Of a stretch of DNA of 64,000 nt, positions 24,622 to 34,526 are shown in pieces. Positions within the stretch are counted from its first letter, which is position 1. The number at the start of each line of letters is the position of its first letter. Source of the DNA: Escallonia rubra (taxonomy: Eukaryota > Streptophyta > Magnoliopsida > Escalloniales > Escalloniaceae); the NCBI GenBank assembly GCA_033065855.1, contig JAVXUO010000283.1, positions 62,001 to 126,000 of the forward strand, read 5' to 3'. The translations under genes were made by a program, and so were the position numbers. The notes under the pieces were generated by a model. The model had not been told where the DNA came from, ran no database searches, and saw only the letters and a list, made by a program, of their open reading frames with translations.

Positions 24622-25916
24622 TAAATGCACACAAAACCCCATACTTTGGGGTCATTTACACGGAACACCCCAGGGTTTGAATTTTGACCCCCACCACCCC
24701 AAAATTTCAATTTTGGTGCACGCAGCACCATTTGACGGTTTTTACTTTTGGTGGAATGTCTGTTAGAAGCCAAAGGGTACAAAGGTAACTTTCGCCATAA
24801 ATTCCACAAGGCAGCCACGTTAATTTTGCTTTTGTAAGGCATATTAAACCGCCGGCAGTATTGAGACGACGCCTAAAGACACAGCTGCTCCTCACGGTGG
24901 TGCATATCTTGACGGCATGCGTCTGATGGCGGCACTAAGCTGGATGGTGATGCCGGTCCTTGTCGATGGTGGGTAGGCGACATAGTTGTAAGGCCGTAAT
25001 CGTGAGGCGACGATGGCGCCGATTGGAGCCGTTTATCGTGGTGGTGACGCTTTGTCGGAGCTTGCGGTAGTGTTGCTCTAGTGCCGTGGTGGAAACGACG
25101 GCATCTTGATGGGATGGTGGTGGCCGCTTGATTGCGACGGTGTCGATAGCACAGATCTGGAGTGGCTATGCGCGGTGGCGGCGCTTGGCACTGACTCAGT
25201 AGCACGGATCTGGAGGAAGGATGGTCGTCCCTTGGTTGTCGACGACCTCTTACCTATGGTAGATGGCCTGGCTACGCACGGTGGTGGCGCTAGGTACTGA
25301 CCCATGGCCGGCGGCGCTGCCATGGCTTCTTCATCTTCTCTCTCTGTTTGATTTTTGTGTGAGAGATATACAGAGGGAGAAAGGGGCAACACTCTCGTGC
25401 GATGTGGCTACCAACAAGGATTTTTTACTGAGGTGGCCATTTTGACCTCAAAAGGATAACAGTCGTCCTCGAATTATGAATTTCAACCGTCAAATGGTGC
25501 TGCGTGCAACAAAATTAGAAATTTGGGGTGGTGGGGGTCAAAATTCAAACACTAGGGTGTTCCATGTAAATGACCCCAAAGTATGGGGTTTTATGTGCAT
25601 TTAATCCTATTAGCAATCATTCCAGGTCCGGATAAAGTGAAGGGCCTCACAAAACAAAAAAGCTTTATCACATAATTAAATTAAGTAATACCAAAAATGG
25701 TTTACATATGTACAAATTAAAGTTAAAAAACATGGACCAGTTCGGCTAGGGCCAGCCCTACATTTGGAACCACAAGCATGGCCGAATTGTTAAAGTGCAA
25801 AGTTAATAAGGCTGGGCTGGGCCGGTTTTGAGCTGATCCATTTGACACCTCTAACATTCCCACCTTAAAACTTCTTCCTTGCTACGGATGAAGATTTGCC
25901 GCACTCGATACTGAAC
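24622..25916. repeat. Array unit 18 (1295 bp, last)
   Basis: The longest unit. It has the long flank allele plus a small extra insertion (AACCACAAGCATGG) near 25770. It is followed by TAAACA and a 16-base C run (25923-25938). Confidence 0.9.
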
Positions 25917-26576
25917 TAAACACCCCCCCCCCCCCCCCAACCGATCAGCAGAATGAGCCTCAGAAACAATATCTCAAACTTTTCTTTTAGGGACCGGAGA
26001 TTTGAAGCCGTAAAATATTATGCCACTAACCGCACCGACCCACGTCGTTTGAAATACGTAATAAAGATCACAGACACCATTAATTCTTACTAGGATTTAC
26101 CTCACTGTTATATTAGGGCGGCATAGAAGGCAAAAACATAATTATTGACTCATGCCTCCATGCTTTAGACTCTAGCAAAAAAATTCGGTTTACATTAATT
26201 TCTATGGCTTGGTGTAACAGAGGGGTGTAATCTAACGAGAGAAAGAAAATTTCAGACAATAGAGAGTTAAAATTTTATTATTCTTTTATTTTGTTCGTTA
26301 GTTAGGTAACATTGTAACAATCACCGTAACATCACCAATATCACCATTGGATTGTAGTGTTTCTCCAGACTCAATGGCTCTCCACTTCACTAATCAGTAA
26401 ACACTAGGCAGACATCTCCATTGCCTTTTTTGACTCTCCTCTCGCTTGTCCTTCCTGTTTGAACACTTGATTTCCTTTTCTTTTTGGCTTTTGATCTACT
26501 CCGCTTAACTGGAGCAAGCGACATCAGATTTGGGTTTGTGTTCTTATGTTAAGACCAACGCCAGGCTCCTCACGAT
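25917..26576. other. Non-coding DNA after the array
   Basis: It begins with TAAA and a C16 homopolymer, then ordinary AT-rich sequence. I see no gene, RNA or repeat border until the P450 duplicate starts at about 26577. Confidence 0.7.
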
Positions 26577-27520
26577 CTTAAACCCCTGTACAAACTTTTA
26601 TATATCGTCCGCCAATACTGGACCCATTCATTTGAGCAGTGAAAGGTAAATCACCTTTTTTGTAGAGACTTGAGCCTGAGATCACGCCTTTCTCTACGTT
26701 TGGTGCAATCAGCTTGGACTTTCCATATTTGGCGGGCGCTGATACAAGAGACCACATGAAGTTCGTTTTCTTGTCCGACTATTGACTAAGTGGACCCTCA
26801 CTCACTTGGTGAACTCTCAATCAGCTCACTCCTCCGAGTCTGCTGCACCCTCACTCACTTGGTGGCTACCTACCATCGAGAAGATAATCACCTCCAAGCA
26901 CAGCCATACTCCCCTCGTCATGCGGATGCTGAAGATTCGCAAGACTCGCGCATAATTCTTTAGGCCTGTGGACCTCCAGAACTACGTGCCCATAATCCAT
27001 TGCATGGCCATGCAGTACCTGGAGGAAAACTGGAGCAGTGCGGCCAATAAACAAGTTAAGGCTTTCGCCCTGGCGCAGAAGTTCACCTTCGATATGGCCT
27101 GTAGGCTCTTCATGAGAGTGAAAGATGCGAATCAGGTCACGAGTTTTGCTAAGCATTTGGCCCTCGTCTCTGCCGGGCTTTTGGGGGTGCCCATAAATCT
27201 TCCAGGCACGACGTTCAACCGTTCGATCAAGGCGGCCAACCATATCCGGAAGGAGCTTTTGCCGGTCCTCAAGGAGAGAAGGAGGCAGTTGAATGGGAAG
27301 AGCATACTTCTTGCGAGCCATGACAATGTGAGCACGACGATTGCCGTTGTTGTGTATCACCTTGCTAATCATGCCCCTGTCTATGACAAGGTCTTCACAG
27401 GTAAATAAATAAAAAAAACTGCTGTACATGATTTAAGGTCTTACAAAACGTTGGATACCTTCTGAAGGAGAAGACTTTGACGATTTACATTGAATATAGA
27501 TAACTGGTTATCTATCTATC
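26577..27520 (+). pseudogene. Truncated CYP716-family P450 pseudogene
   Basis: This is a broken duplicate of the P450 gene at 50388-52999. Homology starts in the upstream region (TTAAACCCCTGTACAAAC here and at about 50057). It jumps at about 26860 from the 5' untranslated region straight to codon 110, so codons 1-109 are deleted. Coding similarity then runs to 27403, with a premature TAA at 26953-26955 and an in-frame 102-bp deletion of codons 257-290. It ends at the same splice donor (TTCACAG/GTAA), after which intron-1 homology (GAAGGAGAAGACTTT) continues briefly. Exons 2 and 3, with the ExxR, PxRF and heme Cys motifs, are absent, so no functional P450 is possible. It keeps the unusual Asn of the I-helix (ASHDNVS). 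Confidence 0.93.
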
Positions 27521-27850
27521 TATCTTTATCTATACGAGTTCTCATGTACACGCGATGCATGTGCGATATTATCATCACAAATTATGAATAATGTATTTTG
27601 AACAAATAAAAGAAAAATAAACGAAGAAACGTGAATAAGGAATCCCGTAGAAGATAATGTAACAATAAATTCCTAAATATCATCAAACTTTATCATTTTT
27701 TTAATTAAAAAAATATACATCTCATAGTTCGGTTGCCAGTAAAATATAAGACATTCTCACTCTCACCCATCACCGCCGAGTTTTTTCCCTAAATAATATA
27801 AATTAAAAACTTAATAACTTGTTTACCCTATTTTCAAACTTATTTATCCG
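27521..27850. other. AT-rich non-coding DNA
   Basis: Nothing is recognisable apart from a short (ATCT)n run at about 27508-27530. There are no splice-compatible remnants of P450 exons 2 or 3. Confidence 0.6.
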
Positions 27851-28312
27851 CATACCACATTTTGGGAAATCGCGGTTCCAAACCACCCCTTCTCCTAGAA
27901 AACGTGGTTTGCAAAGGCGTTTTCATTTTCTATATATGTTTCCCATTTTATTTTTCTAATTTAAACAAAATTGAAAGAGAAAATTGGAAACAAAAATATA
28001 TTCTGTTAGGAAATTAAAAATCGCATTTTTAAAACACGTCTTCTGAATAAATAAAGACCTTTTGGCACGACAAAAGTTGAATAATATAAATTACGCTTTA
28101 ATGAAAAATCGTGGTTTCTAAATACGTTTTCCAATGAAGTCGTGGTTACGAATCACGATGTTCTATCAAACCAACTGTGAAGAAATCGTGTTTGAAGAAC
28201 ACGTTTTTATTTAAAAACGTGGTTCTTAACCACGATTTTAATGGAAGTCGTTGTTTGGTAACACGATTTCAAATGAAGTTGTGGTTTCTAACCACGATTT
28301 GCGTTCAAGTAG
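27851..28312. repeat. Palindromic CGTGGTT/AACCACG repeat cluster A (degenerate)
   Basis: Several imperfect palindromes of the type AAACGTGGTT-n-AACCACGATTT are scattered here, for example near 28214-28240 and 28268-28302. Spacing is irregular and many arms have decayed. This is the same motif family as clusters B and C. Confidence 0.75.
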
Positions 28313-28850
28313 CATAGACATTATAAGACTCCCACAGAAAAGGTCATTAGTAGCCTGCATTTCATCACCCCACCTGCACCATCTACATTCTTTCTTCGCG
28401 TAGAATCCCTCCGTGCCGCATATACCTAAAACATGACTTACACCCGATGCACCAAAAGTGCGAAGAACTCACATTCTTTAAACCAAAAAACAAAGAGAAT
28501 AGGAAAAAGCAGAATGTCAAAAATTGCACTTCTTAAAATCTGAATGGTAGTAGATAATTTTGGTGAAAATACAAAGAAACAGCATCAAGTGGAAAGTGTA
28601 CAGCACAGGTATACTTTCATTGACTGATGAAGGCAATAATCATAATTCTAGCTATGTACTTCCATATTGAAAATATCCATTTGTTAGTTATTGGTTGTAA
28701 TGCCCCAGATGTATATGTTAAAAAACAGAGGTAGATGCTTCTACCATTCATGGGAAATGAATATGTTCAATTTATTTGCAATGTCAGTCAATAGCATATG
28801 GACCAGCTTATATTAGTCATTGGCAACATGTGTATGTTGACATTTGTTTA
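28313..28850. other. Non-coding DNA with a segment inverted near 30700
   Basis: No gene is seen. The stretch at about 28605-28650 (with ACTTTCATTGACTGATGAAG) matches in reverse complement the sequence at 30699-30738. Confidence 0.6.
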
Positions 28851-29076
28851 TTAGAACAAAGATGGAAGTCTAAAGATGCAAGAAAACATCATTATAATGT
28901 TCTTAAGCATGCGACACATACAAAAAGTGTTTTCATCTATTCAATTCAATTTTTATGGAAGACATTTCTTTGTTAGAACAAAGGTGGAAGTCTAAAGATG
29001 CAAAAAGACATTGTTATACTGTTCTGAAGCATAAGAGACATACATGTAGTGTTTTTGTCCATTCACTTCAATTTTT
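28851..29076. repeat. Degenerate tandem duplication (about 120 bp, two copies)
   Basis: TTAGAACAAAGATGGAAGTC at 28851 recurs as GTTAGAACAAAGGTGGAAGT at about 28972. The next roughly 100 bp are similar in both copies. Related sequence appears inverted near 30860-30900 and 31525-31560 (GTTCTAATAAAGACATG). Confidence 0.7.
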
Positions 29077-29507
29077 TAATTCAAGTTACATGCTTTCGAC
29101 TTGATTAGACTCTTACAATATTTAGGAAACTATCATCCTTTGAGTTACAATAAATGCACATAAACCAAAGGTACGCATATATGAATCTCCTTTCCATGGA
29201 TGATCCACATTAGATTGAGAGTTTTATACGAACCTATTACCAGTGTTGTCCAATTAGGTAATGCATCTTTTTCTTTTTCTTTTTGGTTTTTAATGAGAAA
29301 TGGAGGGGATTGGTTGAGGCTGCATGCAAAAACATTATGGCAATAATAATTCGTTTTCCTACCAAATCATACTATTGATGTACAATCATGCTATGAAGAT
29401 AATGAAACTTAATCAACTTTCTTGAGCCATGCACATGCAGGTTATGTAAACAAGCCAAAGGGATTCAGACCACCATACAAAATATGCACATATTGTGATG
29501 CAGTTGT
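29077..29507. other. Non-coding DNA
   Basis: AT-rich sequence with no ORF, RNA gene or repeat that I can support. Confidence 0.5.
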
Positions 29508-29646
29508 CTTTGTTTTCATTTCAACAAAGAAGTTGTGGTTGTAAACAACGACTTAAAGCGGAAAAAGCCTTTCATAAAAAAAATTTCAGTCGAATTGTAA
29601 AACTGACTTGAACCAAAACGTGGTTTCAAACCACGACTTGAGAGAA
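29508..29646 (+). repeat. Inverted-repeat segment, arm 1
   Basis: About 139 bp starting CTTTGTTTTCATTTCAACAA. It matches the reverse complement of 33091-33228 at roughly 90% by eye, and includes a palindromic CGTGGTTTCAAACCACG at its inner end. The two arms are about 3.4 kb apart. Confidence 0.85.
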
Positions 29647-29856
29647 CAAGCCTAAAGGTTTTCTTATTGATGATATCGATATTGATGATAGTGACGATAT
29701 CGATCGTGACCTTGATACGGAGCTGGAACTGCTAACTATGATGAATGCGCTAACTATGGATATGATGCCGGAAATAGACCGATTTTATATCACCCTTCAA
29801 TTCGAATTAGCAAAAGCAATGTCTCCTTGCATACACGTGTTTCCTATTTTCTGAAT
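29647..29856. other. Non-coding spacer
   Basis: A short stretch with GATATCGAT repeats (about 29670-29702). No feature beyond that. Confidence 0.4.
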
Positions 29857-30066
29857 AAAACGTGGTTCAAAACCACAATTTACAAGAAAACGTGGTTCAA
29901 AAACACGATTTATGAAAAAACGTGGTTCAAAACCACGATTTGTAGTAAAACGTGGTTTCAAAACACGTTTTCCTATAAAACGGGGCTTCAAAACACGTTT
30001 TCTTAGAAATCGTGTTTTTGAACCACGTTTTCTTGTAAATCGTGGTTTTGAACCACGTTTTCTCGT
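29857..30066. repeat. Seven exact 30-bp palindromic repeats, cluster B
   Basis: Seven head-to-tail units of exactly 30 bp (cores at 29861, 29891, 29921, 29951, 29981, 30011, 30041), each with a near-palindrome such as CGTGGTTCAAAACCACG. Because 30 is a multiple of 3 and the unit is palindromic, both strands are open and encode similar 10-residue repeats (of the KRGFKTRFL type). I take these as a by-product, not as genes. Each unit could form a short hairpin in single-stranded DNA or RNA. Confidence 0.93.
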
Positions 30067-30617
30067 CACGGTTTACATTTTGCTGTTGCTGGTTGAATGA
30101 ACAGAAAACGTGTTTCGTGTCTAGTGAACACGTTTTTCGTTCCAAATGTTCGTCGTTGGAAACCACGACGATTTCTGTTAAACACCTAGTGTGCAATTTC
30201 AAGTGAATCTTGGTTTTTACTTCAATTAAAATTGTGGCCGAAAACCACGGCTTCTATGGAAATCGCTTGTTTTAACAATGATTTCTCGTAAATGCGTTGT
30301 GTATTTTCAATTGAAGCTTGGTTTTCACTTTAACACTACTCATGGTTGCAAAGCATGGCTTCTATGGGCAAATGGGTGCTTGTGTGGCTCCTCAAATATG
30401 GGCACTTAGTGTGCTTACTTGGTGATGTCAGCGTGTGTGTTTCTCTCCTATGGGAAGGTGTTCATTGTCCGTGATTCTTTCTTTCTCTCCTTCTCAGAGT
30501 ACCACTAGTTCTCCAGAATGTTCTATTCTCTTGATTTCATGTTTCTGTTCTTGGCCATGTAGCATGAATTTGCTCTGGTTAGTGGGTCTCTTTTCAGATT
30601 TCAAGAAAATATTGGAA
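30067..30617. other. Decaying palindromes and non-coding DNA
   Basis: Further weak CGTGTTT/AAACCACG motifs occur up to about 30270. No gene-like sequence follows. Confidence 0.5.
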
Positions 30618-31074
30618 AGTTAATGAAATACACCTGCATAAACCACAGTTAGATCATGTTCTTCAGTTTTCACCTGTGGCAAGTTGTAGTATATATAATT
30701 ATGATTATTGCCTTCATCAGTTAATGAAAGTATACCTATAGCTGCCATAATTGGATCATGTCGTACATTTTCAAATTGATGCGGCCTCTTTGAACAATAT
30801 TTTTCAATCAATTAAACTACACCTGCAGCTGCAAAAGTTAGATCATGTTCTTCAATGTTCCTACATCTTTGCACTTTTTCCTTTCTTCTAATAAAGACGT
30901 GCCCATAGATGGCACATCTTTAAGTTTATAGTCTAGGCTAGTCAGTATCCCATTGGTTGATATACGTGTTGTCAGTCAAGTGTATCTTTTTCCCAAAAAA
31001 AGTTGAACCGTCAACGGCTGTTTGACAACACCAGTGTTGAACTTATAATTTATAATATTTCAAGCAAGACCAAA

Positions 31075-31132
<58 letters not shown>

Positions 31133-31410
31133 GGCGAATTAGCACTAACTTATTTCAACATTGATTAAATTTGTATCTGAAGCTTCGCGATTTTGATATT
31201 CATCTGTTTCAACTTGACTAGGCAACCTCTTTGAAGGGCATGGAGGTCCTCTACTGGCAAGTTCAGTATCGGTCAATAAAACCTGACATGTAACTGCCAG
31301 AATTGGTTCATGTTGTTCAGTTTTCACTTGATGCAGCCTCTTTGGAGACTATTTTTCAGTTAATGAAACTATACATGTAGAGGTCAAAATTGGATCATCC
31401 ACGCGCTACC
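30618..31410. repeat. Degenerate tandem repeat family (about 90-100 bp units)
   Basis: Recurrent blocks read AGTTAATGAAA-ACACCTGCA, then TTAGATCATGTTCTTCA, then GATGCGGCCTCTTTGAACA (near 30618, 30719, 30807, 31260, 31340). An (AT)n microsatellite at about 31074-31130 interrupts them. Parts are inverted relative to 28605-29076. Confidence 0.65.
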
Positions 31411-32112
31411 TCTTTGAACAGTACAGTTGTCGGCAGTTAGCAACTTGAGCTTTATGTTCTTCTAAAGTTTTTTCTAGTCCACGTCTCTTATCCTTAAGAA
31501 CAATATGATGATGTGCTCTAGCATCTTTGCACTTCCTCCTTCGTTCTAATAAAGACATGTTGACATACGACTGTAGCAACTTTAGAGTGCAGGTCGGTCC
31601 ATGTGCGATTGATTGAGATAAATGTTGTATACCGCTAAAATATGTCTACCTTGAACCATCATTCCTCAATGTCCTACAAACATGTTGTCTCTGTCTCTCT
31701 CCCTATATGTGATGATGAGCGTGGAAGAAAAGAATGATAAGAGTCGTAGAGGAGATAGATGACCAACACCAATAGACATTTATGAGGTTTTTTTTTTTTT
31801 TTTACAATCATGCCTCAACGTTATACAAAGGTGTTGTTGTCGCTCCCTGTAGCTAATAATCGTAAAGAAAAATTGAATACTTATTTGCTTAAAGAGCCTA
31901 GTTGAGCAGGGAGACTGTCACAGCCAAAGTGGTCGCTTACGTGACACATGGAGAATGTACTAAAAATTCTCTGTGTCACAAATAGTTTATAATAAAATGA
32001 AAAGGAACATCAAAACCAAAATGATTACGTGCCGCAAAATTAAAAAGGGATAAAAAGGAAAAAGAACACTAAGAAAAGCGCATGTGTTGCCTCCACAATC
32101 CACAACGCTTTG

Positions 32113-32160
<48 letters not shown>

Positions 32161-32892
32161 CACGTTTTTGTTCTAAATCTCATAAGTTAATTTATTTTTT
32201 GGGACTATGGATTTTAATTTTCATCGTTAGAGAACATTATTCTAGGACATAGTTGTCAAAATAAAGTCTTAATAGATTAGTATATTGATTAGGTACATTG
32301 AGTTTTAGAATGATTATAATTAATTTATATATTGAATAAGGCTTATTAATATAGAAATTAGTTTATCTTAAAATAAGAAACCTATCCAAGAAAATATTGG
32401 AGACCTTTAGTGACACTATCTTATTTATTATATAATGTTGATAAGTTTATTTCATATTGAAAACATAATGTGATGTTGTCCTATATATGTAAAGAAGCGA
32501 TAATGTGTCTAAGGGCTCCTTGCTCATGTTTTCAACATAGATCTTACTTCCGGGTATAAGAAAGAACCAAGACCTTCCTTTTAGTCAAAAATGGGTTTGT
32601 TTTTCTACGCTTCGGTTAGAGCAAAGCCTTCTGCCTCGAGGACGGGTCAGTGCAAAGCACTTTGTTCATGCTCACAGGCCTCATGTTAAGACTAAAACTC
32701 TAGTAAAGGAGTAAAGGAGCATAGTTTATAGATTTGGATTCTTCTAGAACTGCACTATAAATAGACTTGGGTTGGATAGTAGCTTTAGAGTGGAGGATGA
32801 GGTGGAATATGGCTTCTATGGAAGTAAGAAGTGGTCGTGGATGTATTGACATTATGACCTATCTATTCTAAGGGCATGTTTTCACACGTCGA
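31411..32892. other. Long non-coding stretch
   Basis: AT-rich intergenic DNA with a poly-T run at about 31789 and an (AT)n microsatellite at about 32117-32156. A weakly inverted copy of the 28851 repeat lies near 31525-31560. No coding or RNA feature can be supported. Confidence 0.55.
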
Positions 32893-33350
32893 AGCCCAGA
32901 AAACGTGGTTACGAAACACGTTTTCTGTTGCAATAGTAAAATGTAAATCGTTATTACGAAACACGTTTTTCAATAAATCGTCGTTTTGAACCACGTTTTG
33001 TTATAAATCCTGGTTTTGAACCACGATTTATTATAAATCGTGGTGTTGAACCACGATTTATAAGAAAACATATATTGGGAAACACGTTTTCCCTCAAATC
33101 GTGGTTTGCAACCACGTTTTTTGTTCACGTCAGTTATAGAATTCGACTGAAATGTTTTTTATGATAGGCTTTTTCGCTTTAAGTCGTTGTTTACAACCAC
33201 AACTTCTTTGTTAAAATGAAAACAAAGGTCAAATAGTATAAATCGCTTTTCAAGAAAGGCATTTTTTAGGAAGGATGATTTAACTTGAAATTTTAAATCG
33301 TGGTTCTTAAACACGTTTTCAAGATAACCGTTTTTCTTGAAAACTTTAGA
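32893..33350. repeat. Palindromic CGTGGTT/AACCACG repeat cluster C with inverted-repeat arm 2
   Basis: Imperfect palindromes spaced about 30 bp apart run from about 32900 to 33120, for example AAATCGTGGTGTTGAACCAC near 33036. 33091-33228 is the inverted partner of 29508-29646. One further CGTGGTTCTTAAACACG lies near 33298. Confidence 0.8.
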
Positions 33351-33739
33351 GGCTTAGAGCCTTATCAACTTCCCACAACCAAGCAGTTTGAGAAGGAAAA
33401 AATGGACATGGGTTTAGAGGTCTTGCACTACAACGGTTGAAAAAGCTTGTTACTAGTATATAGGCTCACTGTCGAAATCCTAATTTTAGTGATTAAATTA
33501 GGATTTCGACAATAAAAAAAATATATGCTCACTGCAATTTGTGACCATCTAGATGGTCTAGTGTACTCAGCCATGTTCATATTAATGACGTGCATTGTTG
33601 ACCATTAATCATTTGTAGCCATTGTAATCATTCTCATAAGGAAATACAACATATAATTTTTTCTAATATATCTTACAAAGAAACAACATGGTTGACATGA
33701 CCACGCTGATAAACCGGTCAGCCTCAATACTAACCATTT
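33351..33739. other. Non-coding DNA downstream of the 143-aa ORF
   Basis: It contains a short palindrome, AATCCTAAT/ATTAGGATT, near 33478-33510. Nothing else is recognised. Confidence 0.5.
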
Positions 33740-34171
33740 TTAGTCATCTTCATCAGACATTGGAGCATCAGAAACTGATTCAGGTTCAAAGCTCATGTTC
33801 CAATATAAACGTGCTTCGTTGTTGCAACCATCCGCATAGCTTTCACGTGCCATACGACGTAGGTTATGCCTACTTTGACGAACTCTCATTCTATTGTTTT
33901 CTTCACGTATACGATGCAGTGCCCTTTCAAGCTCCATATGTGTATTCTGAGGCATGTTGATTGCTTTTTGGCGAGGTACGGGTATATTCATGCATCGTGA
34001 ATCAGCTACAATGACCTCACGTTCATTCAACCGATAAGACCATTCTGCATGTAATGTATTAACATACCGTGATGAGTAACGCAAACTTGGACGCAACGAA
34101 TAGTGAAATTCATCTTCGCCCGCCCAGTAACGACCCATAGCTTCAAAAATGTCTCGTGGAGTATATGACAT
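33740..34171 (-). CDS. Small charged protein, function unknown (143 aa)
   Basis: I do not recognise the family. The ORF is complete, with ATG at 34171 and a TATATAA box about 75 bp upstream. The product is rich in Arg and Glu. Residues about 76-110 look like a short amphipathic helix (ERALHRIREENNRM), and the C-terminus is very acidic (MSDEDD). The plus-strand ORF at 37545-37947 has a related second half: IRKENNRM at the same place, a similar following helix and an acidic MSNEE end. Two diverged copies that keep the same motif order argue for a real, at least once functional, gene family. It could be a domesticated or transposon-borne protein, and expression is unknown. Confidence 0.5.
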   Translation of the reverse strand: MSYTPRDIFEAMGRYWAGEDEFHYSLRPSLRYSSRYVNTLHAEWSYRLNEREVIVADSRCMNIPVPRQKAINMPQNTHMELERALHRIREENNRMRVRQSRHNLRRMARESYADGCNNEARLYWNMSFEPESVSDAPMSDEDD

Positions 34172-34526
34172 TTTTAGAGTTATTACACAACAAAGATTAT
34201 AGCACTCTATGCCCTTTGCCTTTCATCCACTACACATACTTATATAATGCTTGACAAGGGTCCACTTCAATAAATGCTACGTGTTAATATTTTTTGAGAT
34301 GTCACAAGTCGCTGCAAATTTCTTTAAAGTAGTTGATGAAAAGACTTTGCAGATATATTAGTTGTTGAAAGGATTATAGCTCATTAACAGCTTCATCAAT
34401 CCTTGAACTGTTAATAACAGATTGAAGGACAATTCACCGTGAAAAGTCTACAGCTATAGCAAAATCAAAGCGTAGCTGTTGCTCGTCATATTGATATGGC
34501 GTGCTAGTTTGGAAGTACCTAAGTTT
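34172..34526. other. Presumed promoter region of the 143-aa ORF
   Basis: Non-coding DNA between the ORF start and the direct duplication. It has the TATA box noted above and no other motif I can support. Confidence 0.4.
34238..34250 (-). promoter_or_regulatory. TATA box of the 143-aa ORF
   Basis: The minus strand reads GCATTATATAAGTATG about 75 bp before the ATG at 34171. This is a normal distance for a plant core promoter with a short 5' untranslated region. Confidence 0.5.

Larger units (their letters stand above)
2955..25916. repeat. 18-unit tandem array of MULE plus flank (about 1.28 kb per unit)
   Basis: Measured from the TAAATGCAC start of each left TIR, 18 units of 1261 to 1295 bp follow head to tail over 22,962 bp. 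Each unit is the MULE minus its first four bases, followed by about 276 bp of insertion-site flank from TATTAGCAATCATTCC to GATACTGAAC. The unit junction is GATACTGAAC/TAAATGC. The sequence after the last unit is GATACTGAAC/TAAACACC, so TAAA is shared by both duplication endpoints. Units look roughly 95% identical by eye, and substitutions and indels are distributed as a mosaic. The translated ORFs are Pro/Ser/Arg-rich low-complexity products of GC-rich DNA and are not called as genes. Confidence 0.95.

Noticed and set aside
3386..25300. Dozens of 60-200 aa ORFs on both strands in the tandem array
   Set aside because: They recur once per unit, are Pro/Ser/Arg- or Trp/Gly-rich in overlapping frames, extend across TIR and interior, and differ by frameshifts between units. 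No domain is recognisable. They come from GC-rich repeat DNA.
2955..25916. Regular higher-order repeat structure in the array
   Set aside because: Similar units are 6, 7, 8 and 9 units apart with different breakpoints, so no single higher-order period fits.
29797..30202. Arg/Lys/Phe repeat ORFs on both strands, or a CRISPR-like array
   Set aside because: The 30-bp repeats are palindromic and a multiple of three, so open frames are automatic. There are no unique spacers and the genome is eukaryotic, so it is not CRISPR.
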